64,000 nt of DNA from Hyphomicrobiales bacterium. Its GTDB lineage: Bacteria; Pseudomonadota; Alphaproteobacteria; Rhizobiales; Rhizobiaceae. The position numbers and the translations under genes are program-made. Positions 50,756-59,500 of the stretch are shown piece after piece (the stretch's first letter is position 1; each line of letters opens with the position of its first letter). The stretch spans positions 497,397 through 561,396 of the forward strand of contig UEIF01000021.1 of assembly GCA_900468805.1 (NCBI GenBank), read 5' to 3'. The notes under the pieces were generated by a model. It saw nothing but the letters and a program-made list of their open reading frames with translations. It was not told where the DNA came from and ran no database searches.

Positions 50756-52816
50756 CTAACGCCACATGCCGCGCATGCGTGCACCGACATCGATGCGCAC
50801 CTGCCGCGCCTGCTGGGCCGCCGCCGTTTCCGCTTTGGCCTGCGGCCAGCCGCAGACCTCGAAGAACTGCAGCAGCGTCGCGGGAATGAAGCGGCTGCGT
50901 GATGCATAGACGTGCCGGTCGCCCTGCGAGTTCTGCCCATAGGTGAAAAAGCGCTGCGGCACGACGAGATCGAGGCTGTCCTTGGCGCGTGTCATCGCCA
51001 CATAGAGCAGCCGCCGCTCTTCCTCTATTTCTGCCGTCGTGCCGACAGCGAGATCAGAGGGGATGCAGCCGTCGATGACGTTCAGCATGAAGACCTTGGT
51101 CCATTCCTGTCCCTTGGCCGAATGGATGGTCGAGAGGATGAGATAATCCTCGTCGAGCAGCGGCACGCCAGCCTGATCCGAGGTTGCGTCGGGCGGATCG
51201 AGCGTCAGTTCCGTCAGGAAGCGTTCGCGCGAGGCATAACCGCCGGCGATCTGCTCAAGCTGCACGAGATCGGCAAGCCGGGCGCTCGCATCCTCATGCA
51301 GCCTTTCAAGATGCGGCTCATACCATTTCCGCACCAGTTCGATCTCGGCAGGCCAGCCGGCCTTGCCGGTTTTCAGTTCCTGCATGGTGGACACGAACGA
51401 GGTCCAGTCGTCGCCCGAGCGCGGCGGCGCAGGCATGGTGGCGAGCGCCGTCACCGGGCTCGGGTCCTCGGCCATATGGTCCAGCACCTTCTGTGCCGTG
51501 GAAGGCCCGACCCCCGGCAGGATCTGCATCAGCCGAAAGCCCGCCACCCGGTCGCGCGGGTTCTGGGCAAAGCGTAATGCCGCCAGCATGTCTTTCACAT
51601 GCGCGCTATCGAGGAATTTCAGCCCCCCGAACTTCACGAAGGGAATGTTGCGGCGGGTGAGCTCCACTTCCAGAGCGCCGCTATGGTGCGAGGCGCGGAA
51701 GAGCACGGCCTGGCTCTTCAGCTTTACGCCCTCTTCGCGATGGTCGAGAATCTTGTCGGCCACGTAGCGCGCCTGATCATTCTCGTCGCGCACCGTCACC
51801 AGCCGCGGCCGCTCCGGCGATTCCCGCTCCGTCCAGAGGTTCTTGGTGAAACGCTCGGAAGCAAGGTCGATCACCGCGTTGGCGGCGGCAAGGATCGGCT
51901 GGGTCGAGCGGTAGTTGCGGTCGAGCGTGACGATATTGGCGGCCGGGCTGAACGACGCCGGAAAATCGAGAATGTTGCGCACTGTGGCCGCGCGGAAGGA
52001 ATAGATCGACTGCGCATCGTCACCGACGACGGTCAGCCCATGCCCGGTTGGCTTGAGGGCAAGCAGGATCGAGGATTGCAGCCTGTTGGTGTCCTGATAT
52101 TCGTCGACCAGCACATGGTCGAAGCGGCTGCCGATATCCTCTGATATCAGCGGTTCGGCCACCATCTGCGCCCAGTAGAGCAGCAGGTCGTCATAATCGA
52201 GCACGTTCTGGCTCTGCTTTGCCTCGACATAGCAGGCGAACAGCTCGCGAAGCTGCTTTTCCCAAGTCGCGCACCAGGGAAAGGCATCGCGCAGCACCAA
52301 CGGCAGTTCCGCTTCCGAGTTTACCGCGCGGGAATAGATGGCAAGGCAGGTGCCCTTGGTCGGAAACCGGCTTTCCGTCTTGGAGAAGCCGAGCTCGTGG
52401 CGCACGAGGTTCATCAGGTCGGCACTGTCTTCCCGGTCATGGATGGAGAAGGCCGGGTCGAGGCCGATCTGCTCGGCATAATCGCGCAGCAGTCGTGCGC
52501 CTATGCCGTGAAACGTGCCACTCCAGGCCAGCGCATCTGCCATCACGCCGGAATTCTTGCCGAGGACCTCGCCGCAGATGCGCTCGACGCGCCGGCCCAT
52601 TTCGGCAGCCGCCCGACGGGAAAAGGTCATCAGCAGGATGCGGCGCGGATCAGCACCCTTGAGGATCAGATGTGCTACGCGATGGGCAAGCGTATTCGTC
52701 TTGCCGGAGCCGGCGCCGGCAATGATAAGCAGCGGCCCCGCAATATGGCTGCCTTCGATGAGCGTGCCGTGCTCGACGGCCAAACGCTGCTGGGGGTTGA
52801 GCTTTTCGAGATACAT
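50756..52816 (-). CDS. UvrD/Rep-family ATP-dependent DNA helicase
   Basis: This 686-residue superfamily-1A helicase has Walker A AGAGSGKTNTLAHRV, motif II VDEYQDTN, motif III DDAQSIYSFRAA, motif IV RNYRSTQ, motif V TIHSAKGQEW and motif VI YVAMTRAKDSLDLV. The domain order is UvrD-like but it is shorter than UvrD, and the C-terminal tail ends in a basic RMRGMWR. It should unwind DNA 3'-5' in repair or restart. The start ATG at 52816 matches a usual MYLEKLNPQQ beginning. It is monocistronic. Confidence 0.93.
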   Translation of the reverse strand: MYLEKLNPQQRLAVEHGTLIEGSHIAGPLLIIAGAGSGKTNTLAHRVAHLILKGADPRRILLMTFSRRAAAEMGRRVERICGEVLGKNSGVMADALAWSGTFHGIGARLLRDYAEQIGLDPAFSIHDREDSADLMNLVRHELGFSKTESRFPTKGTCLAIYSRAVNSEAELPLVLRDAFPWCATWEKQLRELFACYVEAKQSQNVLDYDDLLLYWAQMVAEPLISEDIGSRFDHVLVDEYQDTNRLQSSILLALKPTGHGLTVVGDDAQSIYSFRAATVRNILDFPASFSPAANIVTLDRNYRSTQPILAAANAVIDLASERFTKNLWTERESPERPRLVTVRDENDQARYVADKILDHREEGVKLKSQAVLFRASHHSGALEVELTRRNIPFVKFGGLKFLDSAHVKDMLAALRFAQNPRDRVAGFRLMQILPGVGPSTAQKVLDHMAEDPSPVTALATMPAPPRSGDDWTSFVSTMQELKTGKAGWPAEIELVRKWYEPHLERLHEDASARLADLVQLEQIAGGYASRERFLTELTLDPPDATSDQAGVPLLDEDYLILSTIHSAKGQEWTKVFMLNVIDGCIPSDLAVGTTAEIEEERRLLYVAMTRAKDSLDLVVPQRFFTYGQNSQGDRHVYASRSRFIPATLLQFFEVCGWPQAKAETAAAQQARQVRIDVGARMRGMWR

Positions 52817-52929
52817 CCAGCGGTCCGGTTGGCTCTCGCCGGAGAATCACCAGCGCGAGTGTTAGACGTTCCTTGAATGTTCTTGATTGCCGCTCCTGTC
52901 AAGCAGGCACGGGCTACCATTCACGACAC

Positions 52930-53019
52930 CATCGGCCCGAAAATCGAATTCGTTTTCGGAAAGCCAGATGCATCGACCAATAGAGGTAGAGGGTCCTTTA
53001 TGCGTCCAAATGGACGCAC
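52930..53019 (-). repeat. RIME-like palindromic repeat (family B), copy 3
   Basis: Read on the minus strand, it begins GCGTCCATTTGGACGCATAA, then AGGACCCTCTACC, a spacer and GCATCTGGCTTTCCGAAAAC, GAATTCGATTTTCGGGCCGATGG. It has two hairpins: the GCGTCC/GGACGC palindrome and the CGAAAAC...GATTTTCG pair. It matches copy 2 at 60412-60507 over its whole length. It lies directly downstream of the lipoprotein gene. Confidence 0.75.
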
Positions 53020-53026
53020 GGCGCTA

Positions 53027-53293
53027 CTACGGAAAATCCGGCACGATCTGGCGCCGCACCAGCTTCAGGCTGCGGTCGGGCTGGAGTATGTAGGTTTCGT
53101 AAACGTGCTGGCCCTGCTGATCGTAGAAGTCGTTATGGACGACACTGCCGATCGGCGATTTCGTCAGCTTCGTGCGCGGCTGGCCGCCATAGGTGATGCT
53201 GCCGGGAATAGGCTCCAGCGCCGGCGCGTCAGCAGCCGAACAACCCGCCAGAAGAGCGGCGGCAAAAAGGGCCGGCAACAGCGCTTTCATCAT
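53027..53293 (-). CDS. Small lipoprotein (paralogue of 134-415)
   Basis: This 88-residue protein has a lipoprotein signal peptide (LFAAALLAGC, Cys18). It shares PIPGSITYGGQPRTKLTKSP and the motif ETYI-QPDRSL with the lipoprotein at 134-415. The C-terminus is different (RRQIVPDFP). Two tandem ATGs follow GGAGGAGACG; either could be used. Function unknown. A RIME-like repeat follows its stop. Confidence 0.82.
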   Translation of the reverse strand: MMKALLPALFAAALLAGCSAADAPALEPIPGSITYGGQPRTKLTKSPIGSVVHNDFYDQQGQHVYETYILQPDRSLKLVRRQIVPDFP

Positions 53294-53490
53294 CGTCTCC
53301 TCCAGCCGCAATCGCACAAAGCGGCTGCAAGACCATCAAGATCCAGGCGCCACCATACTCTCAACTTTGCTTCCAGCCAGCAGCGGCTGGCAACAAACGT
53401 CGTCTTACAGCGTTAAGTCTGTATTAGCCAATGTCAGGAACGATCATGGTACTGCGCTTTCAAAGCTCGTTAATCCACGAGGAAGCCTGC

Positions 53491-53709
53491 ATGCAAGGCC
53501 ACAACGCGGCTGCTACGCGCGCGTCCGTGGAAAGCGCCCTGCATGCCGCAGCCGACCTCGATGCGGCCGAAATTGTCGTCTCGACCCTCGGCTCCTACGT
53601 CATTCTCGAAGGTTTCGTGCGCAGGAAGGGCGATAGTGAGCGGGCACTGGCGATTGCCGAGGATATCGTCGGAAGCGGTTATGTGCATTGCCGCATGCTG
53701 CTCAGATAA
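53491..53709 (+). CDS. BON-domain protein
   Basis: This 72-residue protein forms a single BON-type module: ATRASVESALHAAADLDAAE, IVVSTLGSYVILEGFVRRKG and AIAEDIVGSGYVHCRMLLR, that is helix, two strands with the VxLxG pattern, helix, strand. BON domains bind membranes or phospholipids, usually in the periplasm, but no signal peptide is seen here. I chose the ATG at 53491 (GAGGAA 8 bases upstream); an upstream ATG at 53431 is possible. Confidence 0.75.
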   Translation: MQGHNAAATRASVESALHAAADLDAAEIVVSTLGSYVILEGFVRRKGDSERALAIAEDIVGSGYVHCRMLLR

Positions 53710-53793
53710 ATCACGTCTTCCCACAGGTATTCTCAAGGAACCAACTCCCCGTCTCGTGTGTTGAAATGCTGGATTTCAATGCTGGAGACAACA

Positions 53794-54057
53794 ATGCAAA
53801 CGCTGATACGCCTCTGTACCGCGGTCCTTCTTCTCGGATGCGGCGCCTTTGCCGGGTCCGCTTATGCTTCCCTTGAAACAGATACGAATTATTCAGCCTT
53901 GCCGAAGGACGAAATAGCGCTGAACGAATATACCAAGGCCTCGCTCTGCGAGCCGTCTGCACCGCACTATCTGCCGTCCTTCATCCGCACGGCAGATGGC
54001 ACAATCATCGGTGTCGGCTATATTCAAGTCGGTGATGACAATACTTCTGACTGCTGA
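53794..54057 (+). CDS. Small secreted protein of unknown function
   Basis: This 87-residue protein has a typical signal peptide (about 1-26, ending GSAYAS). A mature part of about 60 residues follows, with a Pro/Tyr-rich segment CEPSAPHYLPSFIRTADG and two Cys that could form a disulfide. I used the ATG at 53794 with GGAG 7 bases upstream; a longer read begins at 53758. No family is recognised. Confidence 0.7.
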   Translation: MQTLIRLCTAVLLLGCGAFAGSAYASLETDTNYSALPKDEIALNEYTKASLCEPSAPHYLPSFIRTADGTIIGVGYIQVGDDNTSDC

Positions 54058-54083
54058 TGGTATATTTGAAATTCCTGTCAGAC

Positions 54084-54123
54084 GAGGCTCGTCTGTAGTC
54101 TCCCGTAGAGGGTGACGAGCCTC
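54084..54123. repeat. Long inverted repeat, 10-bp arms
   Basis: GAGGCTCGTC (54084-54093) and GACGAGCCTC (54114-54123) pair perfectly over a 20-base loop. It lies 27 bases after the stop of the secreted protein gene. It may be a terminator, since CTCTAACC follows but without a T-run, or a structured RNA. The remaining sequence to 54292 contains only short palindromes (CCATCATCATGATGG at 54127-54141) and no gene. Confidence 0.55.
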
Positions 54124-54292
54124 TAACCATCATCATGATGGCTGGCGTCGTTCTATTGATGAACGGATGAACGGCGCAATGCCTTTTGAGACAAAGCCCC
54201 GCACGAGCTCCATGCAGGGTTAAGTGAAAATTAAGCATTGCTCCGTTTCGGAACGGATCCGGCTTTTACTGTCCGGTATCGCCGCCGAAAGC

Positions 54293-54535
54293 TTAATGCA
54301 CTTTAAGCTTTGCTTCCTCGGCCGCCGCCATGAACTCGGCGCGCGCTTCCTCGACGGTCTTGCGGCCATCAAGCGCGGCGCGGCAGGCGCTACGTGCCTT
54401 CAGATATTTCAATCCGCGTGCGGCAGGCCAGAGCTCGGTAAGGCAGGCCAAGGCATCGAACGGTCCGTTAACCGTGCGTGCTCCCGCATCATCGAAACCT
54501 ACATTGATCGGACCATTCCATCGTTCAGTCGCCAT
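54293..54535 (-). CDS. DUF982 family protein
   Basis: This 80-residue protein has the DUF982 pattern: W..PI.VGFDD.GARTVNGPFDALACLTELWP, then GLKYLKARSACRAALDGRKT and a helical end AEFMAAAEEA. The family is nearly restricted to Rhizobiales and is of unknown function. The ATG at 54535 follows GGAGGAGCATCG. Confidence 0.85.
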   Translation of the reverse strand: MATERWNGPINVGFDDAGARTVNGPFDALACLTELWPAARGLKYLKARSACRAALDGRKTVEEARAEFMAAAEEAKLKVH

Positions 54536-54687
54536 CGATGCTCCTCCAGCATGTCTCGATAGAAACATTGAATGAAGCCTTCGAGTTCCCTCTGCGAAGA
54601 CTCCAGAATGCTAATATTCTAACGAGATTTTCGCCGACAGCAATGGCGACCGATTGGCACGGTGCATAATGACTTCGGAGGAGAAAC

Positions 54688-54762
54688 TGGTGCTGCCGAG
54701 TGGGATTGAACCACCGACCTCACCCTTACCAAGGGTGTGCTCTACCACTGAGCTACGGCAGC
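54688..54762 (-). tRNA. tRNA-Thr (GGT anticodon)
   Basis: On the minus strand the sequence starts GCTGCCGTAGCTCAGTGGTA, has anticodon loop CTTGGTAAG with anticodon GGT, a T arm GGTGG-TTCAATC-CCACT and ends GGCAGCACCA with encoded CCA. Acceptor pairing is GCTGCCG/CGGCAGC. All arms fold. It decodes ACC/ACU. Confidence 0.95.
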
Positions 54763-54916
54763 AGGACCAGACGCGTGAAGCGGAAACGCTCAATTCGCGT
54801 GAACGGGGCGGCTATTGCCACAGCTTCGGCAGGAGTGCAAGCCGCAAATTCCAACTTCTCTGGGAATAACGTCCCGCCCACTTTTGGATTGGCGCGAATT
54901 CGGTTAATTCTGGGGC

Positions 54917-55126
54917 ATGAACGAAGAGACTGAAAAGGCCCGGCAGAGCCGGAAAGCGGCCATGGAAGCACAAGCGGCATTGCGCCGCGAGCGGGCGGCC
55001 GAAAAGCTGAGAGAAAATCTTTCGCGACGCAAACAGCAGGTGCGCGCGCGCCGATCCGGCGAGGCGGACGAGGCGAATGGGCTGCCCGCCGCGAAAATGC
55101 CCGCCGCAAAAATGGACGAATCGTAA
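54917..55126 (+). CDS. Small charged hypothetical protein (69 aa)
   Basis: This 69-residue protein is rich in Arg, Lys, Glu and Ala (MNEETEKARQSRKAAMEAQA, then LRRERAAEKLRENLSRRKQQ) and is predicted to be a long helix, with a degenerate duplication AAKMPAAKM near the C-terminus. No signal peptide. It lies 116 bases upstream of murA on the same strand, and similar small genes are found there in related bacteria. Function unknown. Confidence 0.65.
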   Translation: MNEETEKARQSRKAAMEAQAALRRERAAEKLRENLSRRKQQVRARRSGEADEANGLPAAKMPAAKMDES

Positions 55127-55242
55127 TGTTGCTTGCGCGACGAATTGAAGCGTCGGGGGATTTGCTCTAAACACCCCCACTTCTTGCCTGGCCCCCACAG
55201 GCAAAACTTTTGAGGAAAGGCGGGCCTCGCCCGTAAGTGCAC

Positions 55243-56535
55243 ATGGATCGTATCAGAATTGTCGGCGGTAATGAGCTTAACGGCATCATTCCGATTTCCG
55301 GCGCCAAGAATGCCGCGCTGCCGCTGATGATCGCCTCGCTGCTGACGAGCGATACGCTGACGCTGGAAAACGTTCCGCACCTTGCAGATGTCGAATTGCT
55401 GATGCGCATCCTTGGCAATCATGGCGTCGACGTTGCCGTCAACGGCCGCCGCGAGCGTCAGGAAGATTCCTATGCCCGCACGATCCATTTCACCTGCCGC
55501 ACCATCGTCGATACGACCGCTCCCTACGAGCTGGTTTCGAAGATGCGCGCTTCCTTCTGGGTCATCGGCCCGCTCCTGGCGCGCGAAGGCTATTGCCGCG
55601 TTTCGCTGCCGGGCGGCTGCGCCATCGGCACGCGCCCGGTCGACCTCTTCATCGAAGGCCTGACCGCGCTTGGTGCGACGATGGAAATCGACGGCGGCTA
55701 TATCAACGCCCGTGCGCCGCAGGGTGGCCTCATCGGTACGCGCTATACCTTCCCGAAGGTTTCGGTCGGCGCAACGCATGTCATGATGATGGCGGCGACG
55801 CTTGCTCGCGGCACGACCGTGATCGGCAATGCTGCCCGCGAGCCCGAGGTGGTTGATCTCGCCAATTGCCTGAACGCTATGGGCGCGAAGGTCTCCGGCG
55901 CCGGCACCTCGACAATCACGATCGAGGGCGTCACCTCGCTATCGGGCGCGCGCCATCGCGTTCTGCCCGATCGTATCGAGACCGGCACCTACGCGATGGC
56001 GGTCGCCATGGCCGGCGGCGATGTCGTGCTTGAGAACACCGATGTAGCCTTGCTCGATACGGCGCTGGAAACGCTGCGCCGCGCCGGTGCAGAAATCTCG
56101 GCGACCAACAACGGCATGCGCGTCAAGCGCAACGGCGCAGGCATCAGCCCGGTCGATATCGTCACCGATCCCTTCCCGGGCTTCCCGACCGACCTGCAGG
56201 CGCAGTTCATGGCGCTGATGACGCGCTCTTCCGGCATCTCGCATGTCACGGAGACCATCTTCGAAAACCGCTTCATGCATGTGCAGGAACTCGCTCGCCT
56301 CGGCGCGAAGATCTCATTGTCTGGCCAGACGGCCAAGATCGAAGGTGTCCAGCGGCTGAAGGGCGCGCCTGTTATGGCGACCGATCTTCGCGCTTCCGTT
56401 TCCCTCGTCATCGCCGGCCTTGCCGCCGAAGGCGAGACGACGGTTTCCCGCGTCTACCATCTCGATCGCGGCTTTGAACGGCTCGAAGAAAAGCTGACCC
56501 GCTGCGGCGCCATCGTCGAACGCATCAGCGAGTAA
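55243..56535 (+). CDS. murA: UDP-N-acetylglucosamine 1-carboxyvinyltransferase
   Basis: This 430-residue enzyme transfers enolpyruvate from PEP to UDP-GlcNAc, the first committed step of peptidoglycan synthesis. The start is MDRIRIVGGNELNGIIPISG, then AKNAALPLM. The active-site loop has Cys126 in LPGGCAIGTRPVD, the fosfomycin target. Length fits. I chose the ATG at 55243 since the GTG two codons earlier gives a non-family start. It is followed by a strong terminator, so it is transcribed separately from the his region. Confidence 0.97.
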   Translation: MDRIRIVGGNELNGIIPISGAKNAALPLMIASLLTSDTLTLENVPHLADVELLMRILGNHGVDVAVNGRRERQEDSYARTIHFTCRTIVDTTAPYELVSKMRASFWVIGPLLAREGYCRVSLPGGCAIGTRPVDLFIEGLTALGATMEIDGGYINARAPQGGLIGTRYTFPKVSVGATHVMMMAATLARGTTVIGNAAREPEVVDLANCLNAMGAKVSGAGTSTITIEGVTSLSGARHRVLPDRIETGTYAMAVAMAGGDVVLENTDVALLDTALETLRRAGAEISATNNGMRVKRNGAGISPVDIVTDPFPGFPTDLQAQFMALMTRSSGISHVTETIFENRFMHVQELARLGAKISLSGQTAKIEGVQRLKGAPVMATDLRASVSLVIAGLAAEGETTVSRVYHLDRGFERLEEKLTRCGAIVERISE

Positions 56536-56536
56536 G

Positions 56537-56560
56537 AAAGGGCGCATATGCGCCCTTTAT
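56537..56560 (+). terminator. Rho-independent terminator after murA
   Basis: AAAGGGCGCAT/ATGCGCCCTTT is a perfect 22-base palindrome ending in TTTAT, starting 2 bases after the murA stop. It has a GC-rich stem and a short T-run. Confidence 0.88.
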
Positions 56561-56649
56561 CCCGGTTGCGTATTTGGTCCGAGCGCCTTATCTCCGTTGT
56601 CTGACAGATCGCCGCAGGCGCGGCGGTAAGGACATGGGATAGAGGCTGG

Positions 56650-57087
56650 ATGACGGACCTGAAGCTTGTTGCGCTCGATGTCGAAGACCTTGCGGTCATT
56701 TCTGCGCATATGCAGGACAGCGTCTTTAAGGTGGCCGACATCGACTGGTCGCCGCGCGACAAGCAGTTCGCGATCGCCACCAACCGTTTCGTCTGGGAAG
56801 AGGCGGCGCGCAAGCGCAAGGGCTTCGAACGCCGCCGCGCTGCTCTCGTTTTCAAGCGTGTGCTTTCCGTTCGCTCGATCGGCATCGACCGCGCGCGGCG
56901 TGATGACGTACTGTCGTTGCTCGCCCTGCGTTTCGAGCAGAAGGGCGAAGGACCGGAAGGCACGCTCGAACTTTCCCTGTCAGGCACGGCTTCCATCGTT
57001 CTCGATGTCGAATGCATAGAAGTGCAGCTTGCCGATGTCGGCGGCGCCTGGGAAACGGTTTCCAAGCCGCGCCACCCCGGCACCTGA
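56650..57087 (+). CDS. DUF2948 family protein
   Basis: This 145-residue protein starts MTDLKLVALDVEDLAVISAH, with AHMQDSVFKVADIDWSPRDK and FVWEEAARKRKGFERRRAAL, then FDQVLSVRSIGIDR-like and FRALIVTLDVECIEVQLADV-like parts. This is the DUF2948 family found next to hisD in alphaproteobacteria. Function unknown. It is 35 bases upstream of the hisD start and probably shares its transcript. Confidence 0.9.
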   Translation: MTDLKLVALDVEDLAVISAHMQDSVFKVADIDWSPRDKQFAIATNRFVWEEAARKRKGFERRRAALVFKRVLSVRSIGIDRARRDDVLSLLALRFEQKGEGPEGTLELSLSGTASIVLDVECIEVQLADVGGAWETVSKPRHPGT

Positions 57088-57122
57088 GCGCAACAGTTTC
57101 GAGCAAAGAAGGAATTCCGGCC

Positions 57123-58421
57123 TTGGCAATCTGGCTCAATCAGGCATCCAACGGTTTCGAACAGCGCTTCGCGGCCTTTCTGACCACCAAACGGGAGGTC
57201 TCCGAAGACGTCAACACGGTGGTACGCGCCATCATCGATGATGTGCGTAGCCGCGGCGACGTCGCTCTCGCCGAATATTCGAAGAAGTTCGATGGCATCG
57301 ACTACGCCGTCGTGCCGATGCGCGTCAGCGAAAAAGAGATCGACAACGCCGTCGAGGTCGTCCCCTCGGAAGTGCTGGGCGCGCTGAAAGTCGCAGCCCT
57401 CCGCATCGAATCGCATCACCGTCGCCAGCTTCCGAAGGACGATATCTACGAGGACGATATGGGCGTCGGTCTCGGCTCGCGTTGGACGGCGATCGAAGCC
57501 GTTGGTCTTTATGTACCTGGTGGCACGGCGAGCTATCCGAGTTCGGTGCTGATGAATGCCGTCCCGGCGAAGGTCGCCGGTGTCGAGCGTATCGTTATCG
57601 CCGTGCCGGCAACGGGCGGTTCGGTCAATCCGGCGGTGCTGGCGGCGGCCAAGCTTGCGGGCGTCAGCGAGATCTACCGCGTCGGCGGCGCGCAGGCGAT
57701 TGCCGCGCTTGCCTACGGTACCGCGACCATCGCGCCGGTTGCCAAGATCACCGGCCCCGGCAATGCCTATGTGGCCGCCGCCAAGCGCCATGTCTTTGGC
57801 ACTGTCGGTATCGACATGATTGCCGGCCCTTCGGAAGTGCTTGTCATCGCCGACAGGGACAACAACCCGGACTGGATCGCCGCCGATCTCTTGGCGCAGG
57901 CCGAGCATGACGAGAGCTCGCAGGCGATCCTGATCACCGACGACGAGGAATTCGGCAAGTCGGTTGAAGCCGCCGTCGAGCGGCAGTTGAAGATGCTGAA
58001 CCGTGCGGAAATCGCGGCGGCCAGCTGGCGAGATTTCGGCGCGATCATTCTCGTGTCCGATCTGAAGGATGCAATTCCGCTCGCAAACCGTATCGCCGCC
58101 GAACATCTCGAACTCGCCGTCGTCAATCCCGATTTCTTCGTGGACAGGATCCGCAATGCCGGCGCGATCTTCATCGGCGCACATACACCTGAAGTCATCG
58201 GCGATTATGTCGGCGGCTCCAACCATGTGTTGCCGACGGCGCGGTCCGCTCGCTTTTCATCCGGCCTTTCGGTTCTCGATTTCGTCAAGCGCACCTCGAT
58301 CCTGCGGCTCGGGCCGCAGCAGCTTCGTGATCTCGGGCCGGCTGCGATTGCACTTGCCGTTTCCGAAGGCCTCGATGCACATGCGCGATCGGTTGCGATC
58401 CGCCTGAACCTCGAAAGGTGA
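57123..58421 (+). CDS. hisD: Histidinol dehydrogenase
   Basis: This 432-residue zinc enzyme oxidises L-histidinol to L-histidine, the last two steps of histidine synthesis. Motifs are GLYVPGGTASYPSSVLMNAV, AKITGPGNAYVAAAKR, DMIAGPSEVLVIAD, AEHDESSQ and AEHLELAV (catalytic His), and GPYSVLDFVKRTS-like C-terminus. The start is TTG at 57123 with AAGGA 9 bases upstream. This matches the usual AIWL beginning; an upstream ATG at 57012 would lie within the previous gene. Confidence 0.95.
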   Translation: MAIWLNQASNGFEQRFAAFLTTKREVSEDVNTVVRAIIDDVRSRGDVALAEYSKKFDGIDYAVVPMRVSEKEIDNAVEVVPSEVLGALKVAALRIESHHRRQLPKDDIYEDDMGVGLGSRWTAIEAVGLYVPGGTASYPSSVLMNAVPAKVAGVERIVIAVPATGGSVNPAVLAAAKLAGVSEIYRVGGAQAIAALAYGTATIAPVAKITGPGNAYVAAAKRHVFGTVGIDMIAGPSEVLVIADRDNNPDWIAADLLAQAEHDESSQAILITDDEEFGKSVEAAVERQLKMLNRAEIAAASWRDFGAIILVSDLKDAIPLANRIAAEHLELAVVNPDFFVDRIRNAGAIFIGAHTPEVIGDYVGGSNHVLPTARSARFSSGLSVLDFVKRTSILRLGPQQLRDLGPAAIALAVSEGLDAHARSVAIRLNLER

Positions 58422-58425
58422 GGGG

Positions 58426-58899
58426 ATGGGCAGGGACAACTTTCGGCTCTGCGACGTTGTCCTTGACGATTCGATCGGCCGTTCGACGCCTGATGTCGAG
58501 CATGAACGGGCGGTGGCAATCTTCGATCTGATCGAGGAAAATTCCTTCGCGCCATCAGGCCATTCCGGCGGGCCTTATCGGCTCAATATCTCGCTGGTCG
58601 ATTCCAAGCTGGTGTTTTCCATCACCACGGAAAAGGGTGAGGATGTTGCCACGCACATCCTGTCGCTGACACCGTTCCGGCGGATCGTGAAGGATTATTT
58701 CATGATCTGCGAGAGCTACTACGAGGCGATCCGTTCTGCCTCGCCGAGCCGCATCGAGGCGATCGACATGGGGCGGCGCGGTATTCATAACGAGGGCTCG
58801 CAGACCCTCAAGGACCGGCTCGCCGGCAAGATCGACGTCGATTTCGACACCGCCCGCCGTCTCTTCACGCTGGTCTGCGTGCTCTACTGGCGCGGATGA
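58426..58899 (+). CDS. UPF0262 family protein
   Basis: This 157-residue protein of the alphaproteobacterial UPF0262 family contains CDVVLDDSIGRSTPDVEHER, AIFDLIEENSFAP, PYRLNISLVDSKLVFSI and LSLTPFRRIVKDYFMICESYY. Function unknown. It begins 4 bases after hisD with a GAGGGG leader and overlaps the next gene by four bases, so it is part of the hisD operon. Confidence 0.93.
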   Translation: MGRDNFRLCDVVLDDSIGRSTPDVEHERAVAIFDLIEENSFAPSGHSGGPYRLNISLVDSKLVFSITTEKGEDVATHILSLTPFRRIVKDYFMICESYYEAIRSASPSRIEAIDMGRRGIHNEGSQTLKDRLAGKIDVDFDTARRLFTLVCVLYWRG

Positions 58900-59381
58900 C
58901 GGCGATGGAGCCGCACGTCGAAACCGAGGATGGGAAGCGGCCCGGTGCCATTCTCTTCATGTGCGGCCTGAATGTCATCCGCTCGCCGATGGCGGAACTG
59001 ATCGCCCGTAGTATTCTGCCGGCTAATACCTACATACGGTCTGCCGGTGTTCGCGCCGGCGAACGCGATCCGTTCGTCGATGTGGTGCTGGAGGAAATCG
59101 GCCTTTCGCTCGGCCGCCGCCAGCCGCAGACGCTGGAAGAGCTCGAAGACGATTATTTCGACCTTATCATCACGCTCTCGCCGCCGGCCCATCACGCCGC
59201 CCTCGAGCTGACGCGCTCCAGCGCCGTTGATGTCATCTACTGGCCGACCATGGATCCGACCGTTGCGACCGGCACGCGCGAGCAGATATTGGATAGCTAT
59301 CGCGAGGTTCGTGATCACCTCGCCGCCCTTATCGAGAGCCGGCTACTCAAGAGAAATGGCATCGCCGCGCAATCGGCATGA
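58896..59381 (+). CDS. Low-molecular-weight phosphotyrosine-phosphatase-like protein
   Basis: This 161-residue protein has the P-loop C-x5-R at Cys23-Arg29 (MCGLNVIRSPMAE) and the acidic loop DPTVATG near 120 in WPTMDPTVATG. It resembles both LMW tyrosine phosphatases and arsenate reductases of that fold; the conserved location after UPF0262 suggests a housekeeping or regulatory role. It overlaps the preceding gene by four bases. Confidence 0.88.
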   Translation: MTAMEPHVETEDGKRPGAILFMCGLNVIRSPMAELIARSILPANTYIRSAGVRAGERDPFVDVVLEEIGLSLGRRQPQTLEELEDDYFDLIITLSPPAHHAALELTRSSAVDVIYWPTMDPTVATGTREQILDSYREVRDHLAALIESRLLKRNGIAAQSA

Positions 59382-59500
59382 AACAAAAGATAGAAAGCCC
59401 GATCTACGAGGTTCACAAATCCCCGTTGATTGTGTAGTTTCCGCGCAAATTTTGAGGCGCCGTGCGCCTTTTGCCCAACACACAGGAAGAAAACCCTTAT

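Noticed and set aside
54653..54869. Short plus-strand frames across the tRNA-Thr gene
   Set aside because: They are readings through a tRNA and its flanks.
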